Positions 33,136 to 44,190 of a stretch of 64,000 bases of DNA are shown one piece after another. The first letter of the stretch is position 1, and every line of letters starts with the position of its first letter. Under the pieces are notes generated by a model, which was not told the DNA's origin, did no database searches, and saw only the letters and a list, made by a program, of their open reading frames with translations. The translations under genes were made by a program, and so were the position numbers. Origin of the DNA: Adiantum capillus-veneris (taxonomy: Eukaryota > Streptophyta > Polypodiopsida > Polypodiales > Pteridaceae); the NCBI GenBank assembly GCA_014529385.2, contig CM043958.1, positions 151,946,793 through 152,010,792 of the forward strand, written 5' to 3'.

Positions 33136-34681
33136 TGAAACCGGCCTGTTCAATCCAAAAAGGGCGGTAGACTTTACTTCAAACCTTGATTTAGCTTTCA
33201 CCCATTATTAGTCGTCTATTTTACCTGCGCTATAGTGACACAAGAGAGGGGAATGGGATACAGATGCTAGAATGCACCTGTATGAGAAGACCGACACCAG
33301 ATTGGCCCCTAACTTAGGCGCCCCTTTCGGTATTTCTTTATTGTTCAAAAGAGGGAAATAAACGCTGTGGTTCCCTACAAGCTGCCCCGCACAAACTCGG
33401 CTGAATTTCCATTGTTCCAGCCCGATTTCGGCAGCATAACTGTACTAGAACCCTTCACAGTCAGTATTCCCATGCATTGGATGACTTTCCCGAGGCATAC
33501 GGGCACTTTGCAAAACCTGGCGAGAATCTGCAGCACGCTGAATTCTCTGTTTTCAGCCCTGAAAATGCGCCAGATCACCTGTACAGCGGTCCCCTTGCGT
33601 CCCCGAATCTCCTGGGGGTATTAGGGTCCGTTTAGGGCCAAAACCCTAAACCTGCAAAAATACACAGCAGGCTGTAATTTACTGTTTCGGGCTCCGTTTC
33701 GCGTGCCGGTCGCATCCGTAGCAAGCCCTTGAGCTCTCGCACTTGTAGGGCTACTTGCCCTTTGAATCGGACGAGATTTCTGGCGTGAAACCTCTCCGAA
33801 TTCACCTCTACTTGCGGGGGGGATTAGCCGCTAGCTAATCCAGTACCTGTGCAAGAGGCTCTTGCCTCGGCAATCGCGCATGAACCCACACAACTGTACA
33901 TTGGTCAAATGAAGAGCCCACTAGAGGGGCATAACATACTGCCAAAGGGGAGAGACAGGGCAGTACGTAGCGTGCAGGGCATCACTCCTGGCACCGCACT
34001 GTGCATAAGAGGGAAAGCAAGCACTTCATAGCTCTTAACCTGTGACAAATCTGAAAATGAGGTTCTCCCCCTCCTAAATTCAGCGCCACTTCTTGTTGCA
34101 TGAGGCAAGTGCACCAGAAGGTGCCACTTGGCACATTTATAAGCATTTTCCCGTTTCGGGGTTGCCGTCTAAAAATATCCCAACCGGTTGCCCAGTTGAC
34201 TTCACGACAAAGTAAGAAAATGTTCCCCTTGTTATTCCGGAGGTAATGACGTCAACACATTTTCAGGTCCCAAAATAGCAGTTCCCTAAATTTTAGGAGA
34301 TGCTGCCATTGTATCTTTCTAGGTCATCCGACCCTCTTTGTACACTGTGGCCACATCCAGAACTGAAATGTAGCCTCTGTAGCAAAGGATTCCACTTTGG
34401 CTAGTCAATGACCCCACTTGGCTAACCATAGTCCTTGTCCAACCTTAGTAGCAAAGGATTCCACTTTGGCTAGTCAATGACCCCACTTGGCTAACCATAG
34501 TCCTTGTCCAACCTTAGTGCTCTCTTGCCCTCAGGCCTGGACTCCCTCTGGACATTTCCACACTAGCTATGCAATGCAGGGCAGTTAGATTTCCCGAGGG
34601 GTGTTTCCAAAAAGTGAAAGTAAATAGATAATAAGAAAGAAATCAACAAAAAGGATAGAAAGTAGTCACACGCTGGTGACA
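33136..34681 (-). repeat. 3' LTR of B-
   Basis: Reverse of TGTCACCAGCGTGTGACTAC...GGCCGGTT. It contains a tandem duplication of about 70 bp (AGCAAAGGATTCCACTTTGG block, about 34380-34510), present also in the other B- LTR but not in B+. The R/U5 third (33136 to about 33485) is of a different subtype from the 5' LTR. Confidence 0.93.
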
Positions 34682-35314
34682 TACCCCCCTCTTGAAGTCT
34701 CAAACGTCCTCGTTTGCATCTATGTCGTACATGCTCCTAGTCAACACTGATATATTCAACACCTGTTGACACATATACGACACATACATACTCATTGTCA
34801 ACCCTGGTGTATTCAACACCTCGTCGACTCATGTATTGCCTGCGTGTGAACCCTGTCCCAATGACATAGTGGTAGCTTCGCACTCTGCCATTGCTTTGAG
34901 TCACTAACTTTCCAATGACAAAATGGTAGCTGCACATTTTGCCACTGTCTTATAGTACACGTTGGATCCCGTAACACTTTCGAGCATACCCAAACCGACA
35001 GTTTAAGAATGCAGTTACACATGTACTCTTCAATAGAAGCAATCACTGTATCCTTGACAAACTGACAAGAAATACTCACTTCTATAGCACTAACCAAACT
35101 TTTGGACATTCCATAAGAGCAATTGCCAAACTAACAATCTGTACAGCTCTAACATTCATGTAACAGGTATTTGATTTGAGCTCACTTTAAATACCATGTA
35201 CATCATTTGTTTCAGAAGCCATTGTCACACTGACAATCCATGTAGCTTTGAAACTCAAGGGGTCAAGGTAGGTTGCAAATCGAAGGCTTCCGGGTAAAGT
35301 GATAACACACTTGG
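34682..35314 (-). other. Polypurine tract and 3' UTR of B-
   Basis: TACCCCCCTCTTGAAGTCTC (34682-34701) is the reverse complement of the polypurine tract; the 3' UTR beyond it is single-copy, unlike B+. Confidence 0.85.
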
Positions 35315-36470
35315 TTACTCTGCAAGTTCACCTTCTTCCATCCACTTAGCATCCATTGGTGGATAGTTTCTGAACTTTACCAAGTAACGCCTAGCAACCT
35401 TGCCTTTCACTTTCCTTTCTTTGTGTGCCAAAATCTGTTCCGGGACCAAGATCTCGTCAAGTTCCTCGACTTCCGGTTGATCTTCAACTGGCATATCTTC
35501 TGGCCCATCACCCACATAGGGTCTGAGAAGACTCACATGAAACGCATTGTGAATCTTCCAACTGTCAGGCAATTTTAGCCTATATGCAACATCACTGATT
35601 ATGTCGCACACTTGAAAAGGCCCATAGTAGCGCATGCTGAGCTTTGGAAACAGTCTTTCCTTGTCCTTCATCTTCTTTAACCTTGCCTTTTCAAAGCGTA
35701 AAAGCACCCAATCACCAAGTGAATATACCACTTCACGACGGTGACGATCAGTTGCTTTCTTTTGCTTTGCGTGAGTCTTTTCCAACGCCACTTTGACCTT
35801 CTTGTACATTTCATCCATGTCCTGAACATACTTATCTGCTTCAAATATCTTGTCCTTTGTATGCAGTATGGGAGGAACTTTCTTGCCACCTTCAACTATC
35901 TCAAAGGGTGCCTTGCCAGTTGATGAATGCACTGTATTATTGTATGCATACTCCACCAATGGCAAATACTACTCCCACTTTCCTTTATGCTCTGATACAT
36001 AACACTTTAGTAGATCTAGGACAGTAGAATTTGCCTCTTCTGACTGCCCATCTGTTTGAGGATGAAATGACGAAGAGAATTTGAGCGTGGTGTCCATATT
36101 CTCAAACAAACCTCACCAGAACAAACTTGTCATGCGTGGATCACGGTCGCTAACAATCGATTGTGGCATGCCATGATACTTGAAAATATTGCTCATAAAC
36201 AAGCGTGCCATCTGATCTAGCTTTATCTTCTTCCTAACAGGAATAAAATGAGCCTGTTTGCTGAATCTGCAAGTAATGGTCCAAATATCATCATTTCCTG
36301 TCTGCTTTCTCGGAAGATCGAAGATAAAATCCATAGCAATACTTTCCCATGGTTTATCTGGAATAGGTAGTGGTTGCAATAACCCTGGTGCCTTTTGCCT
36401 GTCAAACTTGACCTTTTGGCATATTAGGCATTCTCGCACAAAGGCATCCACATCTCTTCTCAATGTAGCC
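35315..36470 (-). pseudogene. Integrase and chromodomain of B-
   Basis: From about 36470 downward: end of the H2C2 region (CLICQKVKFDRQK), core with first Asp in MDFIFDLPRKQ, SDRDPRMTSLFW followed by TGA (about 36110), DGQSEEANS (about 36050), then TAG within EQYLPLVEYAY (about 35969). The C-terminal domain (KERLFPKLSMRYYGPF) and chromodomain (EQILAHKERKVKG, YLVKFRNYPP, KWMEEGELAE) follow, ending in a stop at 35315. The chromodomain keeps the LVKFRNY and KW core but not the canonical HP1 aromatic cage in full, as in group II chromodomains. Confidence 0.93.
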
Positions 36471-38139
36471 AGTAGAAGAATGTCTCAACCGCTTTAACTG
36501 TAGCATCAATACCACGATGCCCTGCATACGGTGGGACATGACTCTCTTCCATAACTTTGCGTCGCAATGGCTTTGTGACACACAATCTGCCATGCATCAT
36601 CATGAACCCGTCTTTAAGAAGATAGTGTTCATGACGTTGTCCATCCATTAGCTGCTCGAAGACCCTTGCAAAATCTTCATCATTTGCATACTGTTCTCTC
36701 ATATCATCAAGTTCATGATGATAAGGAATTGACACAGCTGAAATTTGTGGCTCCCTTGACAAGGCATCAGCCACAACGTTCTTCTTGCCTTCCACATGCA
36801 CAATCTGAAAATGGAACATGGACAAGATATTTGCCCATCCCATATGCTTCTCAGATAACTTTGTTTGTGTCAAGAAGTATGGCAAGGTCTGATGGTCCAT
36901 TTGGACAACGAAATCTGCACCTAGGAGGTAGTGTTTCCAACTTAAGAGCGCATGAATCACAGCCAGTAACTCTTTCTCATAGACCTGCATGGTCATCTCT
37001 GGCCCTTGCAAAATTCTGCTCTCATAGGCTACTACCCTGCCATCTTGCATTAGCAGTGCACCAATGCTACTACCGCAGGCATCACACTGGACCACAAATG
37101 ACTTCCTAAGATCTGGCAACACAATGACTGGATCTGAAGTCATCTTTTCCTTTAAGAGATTAAAAGCTGAAATCTCTTTTTGTGTCCATCTAAAGGTTAC
37201 TGCCTTCTTTTGAAGAGCATGTAAAGGTGAAGCAATCTCAGCGAAATGTCGGATAAACCTTCTGTAATAGGAGCATAGTCCCAAAAAGCTTCGGACATCA
37301 TGCACCGTCTTCAAATTTGGCCATGACTTGATCGCTTCAACTTTTGCAGGATCCATTCTGACACCATCCTTTGAGACAATGTGTCCCAGAAACTGAATCT
37401 CTTCCAGAAAAAACTCACTTTTCTTTGCATTGATGAGCAACCTATGACTGCGTAGCTCTTTGAACACAATGGCCAAGTGATGCCTATGCTCCTCTTCATT
37501 CTTTGTGTAGACTATCATGTCATCAAAGAATGTACCAACAAACTGCTGGTGTGGACGGAAAATTCTGTCCATCATCCTATTGAACGTAGCAGGAGCATTT
37601 GTGAGACCAAAGGGCATCACTAAAAATTCGTAAAGGCCAAACGTCGTTCTAAAAGCAGTCTTGTGCACATCCTCTGATCTAATGCGGATCTGATGGTACC
37701 CACTCTTTAGATCTATCCTGCTAAACATAGCTGCTCCTTGTAATTTGTCCATAATATCATCAATGCTAGGTATAGGGAACCTATTCTTGATGGTATTCTT
37801 GTTCAGTGCACGGTAGTCGATGCACATACGCCATGAGCCATCCTTTTTCTGCACCAACAACACTGGAGAACAGAATGGAGATGAACTGGGCTGAATCAGC
37901 CCCTTTTCTAACAACTCCTGTACTTGGCCCATTATCTCTTTCTGCTGAGCCGCACTAACCCTGTACGGAGGCTTATTTGGTGGGCTACTGCCTGGCACCA
38001 AATCTATCGCATGGTCCTCGGGTCTCTCTGGCGGTAATTGAGACGGTAATGAAACGGAAAAACAGTCACTGTACTGTTGTAAAAATATTGACCTTTCTTT
38101 ATCTAGCATAGATAAATTTGATTCATCACAATCTGACAC
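36460..38139 (-). pseudogene. RT, RNase H and integrase start of B-
   Basis: A 559-codon open frame. [54 protein letters not shown] and [10 protein letters not shown] at about 37508-37531 (catalytic Asp residues all present). RNase H: CDACGSSIGALLMQ, EKELLAVIHALLSW, DHQTLPYFL, NVVADALSR. The integrase H2C2 domain starts (HVPPYAGHRG). A one-base deletion near 36470 ends the frame (FFYW). It is separated from the gag-protease frame by a single TAA near 38140, in the same frame. Confidence 0.94.
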
Positions 38140-39912
38140 TTAACGTGCAAAAACAAAGTATGCAGAAAGATGCTTTTTCACTACAGAAGTAATAGCAGAA
38201 GCTGATACAGTAGGAATAGACTCCCCTTTAAGCTTTACATCCAGAATGTGAGTCTTTCCCCTGCTCTGTACAGTGATCTTTTTGTTGTAGGCATCCATGA
38301 TTCCCTGTACACGAAACAACCAAGGAATACCTAACAACACATCACATCCGTCTAGTGGCATGATGTAAAATTCTTCAGCATCTACATAGGACTGGATATG
38401 TCGACGCAACTTTCCAATGATGGGTGTCACAGCCTCTGTATGGCCAGGACATGCCAAACCTGCCTCTGCTGTATACCCCATCTCTTCAGGTCTGATTCCC
38501 AACTTTGAAGCCAATTCTGGGGAAATGAAGTTGGCTTTGGCACCTGGATCAAAGAAGATAAGCACTGTTTGATCCCTGACCTTTCCCCATGCTCTGCAAA
38601 GCTCACTTGCATCTGAATTTGGCTTGTCGCCCACCATATCTGGCACTAGACCAGCCATGGGCTTCTTTCCTTTCCTGTCCTCCTTGTCTTCAGAATTAGC
38701 TGGCCTTTTCTTTGTAGGACAGTTGTAAGCAATGTGGCCAGGCTGCTCACATATAAAGCATTTGTTCTCTGTCCTCAGGACCTTCTTTTGCTCTTCTGAC
38801 GTGCGAGGAAAACGTCTTTTCCATTTCTTTGCTCGTCCTTTTTCTAATTCAGCCGTAACTTTGTCTTTCCCTGCGTTGGCTGACTCCTGAGTCCCTTTAG
38901 GAGCCTCATTGGGAACGTGCTTCTTGGCTGAATTTTTCTTGCCTGATCCTGCCTTGACGCCAGTGTTAAATTCACAATCTTCCCCCATGAGCAAACCATT
39001 CCGAATGTTTGCTACCTCGATGAGCTGCGTCAAAGTAGTGACTTTTGTCTTCGTGCAGTATTTTCTGAATCCTTTAGGTAGGCCACAACAGTATTTTTCA
39101 ATCTGTTCTGTCAATGGCACAAACCTATAGGAAGTTACTGGAAGTAGAGCTTTCCAAAACTTCCGATTGTAATCATCCAGATTTCTGCAAGTGGCAGCAT
39201 TTAGCTGGTGCCATTCTGTCATGACATCTGCTTCAAAGTCATCAGATAACCATGCTGCTGTAAGAATCTGCTTGAAGTAAATCCATGTGGACGGAGCTTG
39301 CCCTTGAAGCAATAAAGTTGTCGACCATTGTCCCGCATTCGCTGTCAAGAAAGTGGCTGCCTTGCGGACCTTTGAAGCCTCTGTAAAGTTTCCCCCTGCA
39401 TAGGCCTTGTCAAACTGCTGGAGGAATGAGAGAGCCTTCTTCCTGTCATCAAACCCTGTAAAGGTCGTGAATGACACACCTTTGCCACCTTCTTTGTACG
39501 GAGTTGGCCTCTCCAGCGGTGTTAAATTGTCATATGGAAGTGACTGAAACATGGGAACACTGTTAGGATTCATCTGTGTTCCTTGGCCGCTATTTACTTG
39601 ACCTGGAAATGCCATATTTGCCTGCTGATTTGTAATTCCAGCCATACCAAAATTTGCCTGTGGCATCCCAAATTGGCCCTGAGTGCTATGAAACCCTGGT
39701 TGGATACCCATGACACTGTACATGGGGTTAGGCATTATCGTTTGAGCACCCCCAAACACTTTTCCTGGCGTATAAAACTGATTTTCAGGTGCATGACCAG
39801 CCATGCTTTGGAATACGGATCCACCTCCAAAATAGCCAGGGTGTACTGAAGGTGGTGGGAAGACCTGTTGCATAGCCTGTAAGTTGCTTCCCTGCCCATT
39901 AGAACCAGCTAT
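38140..39912 (-). pseudogene. gag (main part) and protease of B-
   Basis: Open for about 590 codons. Gln/Pro/Gly/Met-rich region (PPPSVHPGYFGGGSVFQSM), capsid-like domain (GFDDRKKALSFLQQF, GNFTEASKVRKAATF, LDDYNRKFWKALLPVTSY), a Lys-rich stretch, an intact CX2CX4HX4C zinc knuckle (CFICEQPGHIAYNC, about 38720-38762), then protease with [20 protein letters not shown] (about 38510-38557) and the flap/[10 protein letters not shown] region. Ends at an in-frame TAA. A TAG near 39913 separates it from the gag start. This copy is the reference for the family. Confidence 0.94.
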
Positions 39913-40365
39913 AGGCTACTGAAAGGTGGCGGGCTGAATTGGTACAGCCTGGACTGGCATCTCAGCCACCTGTTCTTGCACCTTAGGCATAGGTTGTGGA
40001 GACTGCATGTTCTCCGTCAAGTGTACAGGTGTTTCTATTGACTGTGGAGTATGAATCACTTGTGCTCGAGCCTTAACAGGCTTTTGAATATGATCCAGTG
40101 ACCCAACTTGCTGAGACGGAACAGGAGGTTGCAGAAAGGCTAAAAACCTCGGGTTCTGCATTACTTGTGTGAACATAGCCACAGCAGTAGCCAACTGGGT
40201 CCTGAATATATCATCATCTGTCTGTGGTGGTCTTGACGACTCACCCACTTCATGTGTCCGTCGACCCTGTGAAGAGGAAACCTCTTCAGTCACATCATCT
40301 GGTCTGTCAGCCATAATTTCAATTCCCTGTGTCTGGTCTATGATCCCCTGTGTCTTCAAGCCCAA
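39913..40365 (-). pseudogene. gag amino terminus of B-
   Basis: Same frame as the next segment. The ATG at 40365 gives MGLKTQGIID; the ATG at 40314 (MADRPDDVTEE) matches the start used by B+ and is the more likely start. Contains FRTQLATAVAMFTQVMQNPR and ends at a TAG where B+ reads on (TFEQPIAAS), so the stop is a point mutation. Confidence 0.9.
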
Positions 40366-41016
40366 AACTGACCAAGGCTCACTTCTATGGGAAAAAGTGA
40401 TTTAATCCCGTCGATGGAACCATGAAACCGGCCTGTTCAATCCAAAAAGGACGGTAGAGTTTACTTCAAACCTTGATTTAGCTTTCACCCATTATTAGTT
40501 GTCTATTTTACTTGCGCTATAGTGACACAAGAGAGGGGAATGGGATACAGATGCTAGAATGCACCTGTATGAGAAGACCGACACCAGATTGGCCCCTAAC
40601 TTAGGCGCCCCTTTCGGTATTTCTTTATTGTTCAAAAGAGGGAAATAAACGCTGTGGTTCCCTACAAGCTGCCCCGCACAAACTCGGCTGAATTTCCACT
40701 GTTCCAGCCCGATTTCGGCAGCATAACTGTACTAGAACCCTCCACAGTCAGTATTCCCACGCATTGAACATAGCCACAGCAGTAGCCAACTAGGTCCTGA
40801 ATATATCGTCATCTGTCTGTCGTGGTCTTGAGGACTCACCCACTTCATGTGTGTGTTGACCCTGTGAAGAGGAAACCTCTTCAGTCACATCATCTGGTCT
40901 GTCAGCCATAATTGCAATACCCTGTGTCTGGTCTATGATCCCCTGTGTCTTCAAGCCCAATCTGACCAAGGCTCACTTCTATGGGAAAAAGTGATTTAAT
41001 CCCGGCAATGGAACCA
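40366..41016 (-). repeat. Duplicated leader, LTR fragment and gag start next to B- 5' LTR
   Basis: Reading from the right LTR inward: PBS/leader and gag start (41016-40765), then an LTR end fragment (40764-40424, R/U5 only), then leader again and the gag used by the element. The LTR fragment matches the left LTR (33140-33485) far better than the LTR it lies next to, for example in the TTGTTCAAAAGAGGGAAATA tract. Each LTR end is followed by a CCATGGTTCCAT-type PBS context, so two PBS are present. Confidence 0.85.
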
Positions 41017-42561
41017 TGTAACCGGCCTGTTCAATCCAAAAAGGGCAGTAGACTTTACTTTAAACCTTGATTTACCTGTCACCCATTATTAGTCGTCTAT
41101 TATACCTGTACTTTCAAGACACAACAAAGGGGAGAGGGATACAGGCTGCTAGATTGCACCTGTATGAGTAGACGGACACCAGATTGGCCCCTAACTTAGG
41201 CGCCCCTTTCGGTATTTCTTTATTCTTTAAAAGAGGGAATAAATGTGTGGATCCCTATTAGCTGCCCTGCACAAACTTGACTGAATTTCAGCTGTTCCGG
41301 CCTCATTTCGGCAACATAACTGTACTAGGACCCTTCACAGTCAGTATTCCCACGCATTGACCGACTTTCCCGACCCATACGGGCACTTTGCAAAACCTGG
41401 CGAGAATCTGCAGCACGCTGAATTCTCTGTTTTCAGCCCTGAAAATGTGCCAGATCACCGGTACAACGGTCCCCTTGCGTCCCCGAACCTCCTGGGGGTA
41501 TTAGGGTCTGTTTAGGGCCAAAACCCTAAACCTGCAAAAATACACAGCAGGCTGTAATTTACTGTTTCGGGCTCCGTTTCGCGTGCCGGTCGCATCCGTA
41601 GCAAGCCCTCGAGCTCCCGCACCTGTAGGGCTACTTGCCCTTTGAATCGGACGAGATTTCTGGCGTGAAACCTCTCTGAATTCACCTGTACCTGCGGGGG
41701 GGATTAGCCGCTAGCTAATCCAGTACCTGTGCAAGAGGGTCTTGCCTCGGCAATCGCGCATGAACCCACACAACTGTACATTGGTCAAATGAAGAGCCCA
41801 CTAGAGGGGCATAACATACTACCAAAGGGGAGAGAGAGGGCAGTGCGTAGCGTGCAGGGCATCACTCCTGGCACCGCACTGTGCGTAAGAGGGAAAGCAA
41901 GCACTCCATAGCTCTTAACCTGTGACAAATCTGAAAATGAGGTTCTCCCCCTCCTAAATTCAGCGCCACTTCTTGTTGCATGAGGCAAGTGCACCAGAAG
42001 GTGCCACTTGGCACATTTATAAGCATTTTCCCGTTTCGGGGTTGCCGTCTAAAAATATCCCAACCGGTTGCCCAGTTGACTTCACGGCAAAGTAAGAAAA
42101 TGTTCCCCTTGTCATTCCGGAGGTAATGACGTCAACACATTTTCAGGTCCCAAAATAGCAATTCCCTAAATTTTAGGAGATGCTGCCATTGTATCTTTTT
42201 TGGTCATCCGACCCTCTTTGTACACTGCGGCCACATCCAGAATTGAAATGTAGCCTCTGTAGCAAAGGATTCCACTTTGGCTTATCAATGACCCCACTTT
42301 GCTAACCATAGTCCTTGTCCAACCTTAGTAGCAAAGGATTCCACTTTGGCTAGTCAATGACCCCACTTGGCTAACCATAGTCCTTGTCCAACCTTAGTGC
42401 TCTCTTGCCCTCAGGCCTGGACTCCCTCTGGACAGTTCCACACTAGCTATGCAATGCAGGGCAGTTAGATTTTCCGAGGGGTGTTTCCAAAAAGTGAAAG
42501 TAAATAGATAATAAGAAAGAAATCAACAAAAAGGATAGATAGTAGTCACACGCTGGTGACA
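41017..42561 (-). repeat. 5' LTR of B-
   Basis: TGTAACCGGCCTG to CACACGCTGGTGACA. Inverted R motif near 41197. U3 shares the 70-bp tandem duplication with the 3' LTR, but R/U5 is the subtype seen in B+ (TTCTTTAAAAGAGGGAATAA). Antisense 60-codon frame at 41729-41911. Confidence 0.93.
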
Positions 42562-42966
42562 GCTTTTGCTTTATTTTTGTCTACGCAAATTGGAGAGGGA
42601 GAGAGAGAGAGCTCTTTTGCTTTTACTTTGGCTCAGGAGAGCTTGAGAGAGAAAGACCATGCTTTTGATTTTGAAGCTTTTGGGCTCTACTTTTAGCACC
42701 CTTGTAAACTTTTAAATAAGTGGGCAGGCCTCCCACTTCTCACAGCATCTGGACGCAGAGTCTGAGAGTAAGAGCCTCCCACTCGCTTGTACTTTTGCAA
42801 CAGATTAATACAAAAAGAAATACCGAAAGGGGCGCCAGTCTTTGGGGCCAATATCTCTAGGCACGGGACTCCGTCGAGCCAGTGTCGAATCAATTGTGAA
42901 CTGTGAACTGTTTTGAAGTGTATTCTTGTGGTGTCTTTTGGAATCTTGACTTGGAGTGTCCAAGTC
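42562..42966 (+). repeat. A0 3' LTR, second segment
   Basis: TSD GCTTT, then the GA-rich part, TATA-like TTTAAATA (about 42712), R motif (AAGAAATACCGAAAGGGGCG at about 42815) and the end CTTGACTTGGAGTGTCC AAGTCTGT. The terminal TACA is missing. It is followed directly by integrase coding sequence of A'. Confidence 0.88.
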
Positions 42967-43419
42967 TGTCGGGTGCTCTTATGGTTTCAGAAAGCTAGGA
43001 ATGTGGGACTGTGGTCCTTTCCAAATTCAAGAGAAGGTAAATGATGTATCCTTCGGATTGAAGTTGCTAGATACCTGGAAAATTCACAATGCTTCTCATG
43101 TGAGTCTATTGAAACCTTTCAAGGGTGAGGTGTTAGTCGACAAGGAGCCGGAGGAGCTACCTGAAGTGGAAGAGAGCGAGGAGATACTCATTGCGGAACA
43201 GATACTGGCTCACCAGGAAAGGAAAGGAAAGCGAAAAGGTAAAGTGAACGGTGGATCTTACTTAGTCAAGAACTCTCCGGCATTTGTTGTAAAGTGGATG
43301 GAGGAGGAGGACCTAGCAGATACTCCTCAAATTTGGAACTTTACCTTGGGATTTCAGTCTAGCTTTGACTATTGTGAGAGATCCTAAAGATTAGCAGGGT
43401 TGAATCTGGGTGCAGAAGT
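42967..43419 (+). pseudogene. A' pol fragment: integrase C-terminus and chromodomain
   Basis: Diverged family A copy starting in frame with the VLL of the DDWVLLRF region, then CGPFQIQEKVNDVSF, DTWKIHNASHVSLLKPFKG, VEESEEILIAEQILAH with an inserted basic GKRKGK, KWMEEEDLADTPQ. Stop at 43385. This is the host into which A0 was inserted, and the outermost + strand layer seen. After 43395 about 25 bp have no assignment before family C sequence begins in reverse. Confidence 0.85.
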
Positions 43420-44190
43420 GTCACGCCATTGATGATCTTGTGTTGTTAGCACTCTTTTATCATCGCATGTATCCACAAGAAAGGTCGTAACACATAGATA
43501 CAAATGACGGAATGAGACCTTCATACTTTCCATCTATCACACTGAATTCATATGCACATTTGATGTGGTAGCTCTATCATTACCCCTCCTTTGCACACGT
43601 TGGGTCGGGGCATAAGTAGATTGTAACCCAAAGGCTTCAAGGTAAAGCTGCAATACATTTGGTGACTCTGACAGTTCATGCTCTTCCATCCACTTTGCAT
43701 CCATAGGCAGATTGTTCTTGAACTTGATCAAATAGCATCTTGCAACATGTCCTTTAACTTTTCTATCCTTATGTGGCAAAACTTGCTCAGGTACCATGAT
43801 CTCATCAAGTTCCTCAACTGCTGGCTGATCCTCATCTGGCATATCTTCTGGCACATCACCCACGAAGGTTCTTAGAAGACTCATATGAAACGCATTATGA
43901 ATCTTCCACGCATCAGGCAATTTCAGCCTGTAAGCCACATCGCTGATCTTGTCAAGCACTTGAAAAGGCCCATAGTAACGCATACTGAGCTTAGGAAATA
44001 GCCGTTCCTTGCCCTTCATCTTCTTTAACCTTGCCTCTTCGAACCTTAACAGAACCCAATCACCAGGTGATAACAGCAATTCACGACGGTGACGATCAAC
44101 AGCCTTTTGCTGCTTTGCCCGAGCCTTCTCCAAGGCAACTTAAATTTTCTTATACATTTCATCCATGTTATACATTTTCTTATACATTTC
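43420..44190 (-). pseudogene. Family C integrase end, chromodomain and 3' UTR, in chimera with A5
   Basis: Reverse complement of the C 3' region: 3' UTR (43420-43536, truncated before the polypurine tract), then on the - strand ARAKQQKAVDRHRRELLLSPGDWVLLRFEEARLKK, the RYYGPFQVL block, IHNAFHMSLLRTF and the chromodomain (EQVLPHKDRKVKG, CYLIKFKNNLP, KWMEEHELSESP). At 44149-44190 a short tract (AAATGTATAAG-type, two copies) joins it to family A RT sequence. Confidence 0.88.

Larger units (their letters stand above)
33136..42561 (-). mobile_element. Family B LTR retrotransposon B-, 9.4 kb, best preserved copy
   Basis: Minus-strand chromovirus bounded by LTRs of 1546 and 1545 bp and a perfect TSD GCTTT (33131-33135 and 42562-42566), inserted in the 3' LTR of A0. 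Gag, protease, RT and RNase H lie in one frame (40365 down to 36460) broken by only two stop codons. The 5' side carries a duplicated piece of LTR and leader (40421-41016). Confidence 0.95.
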
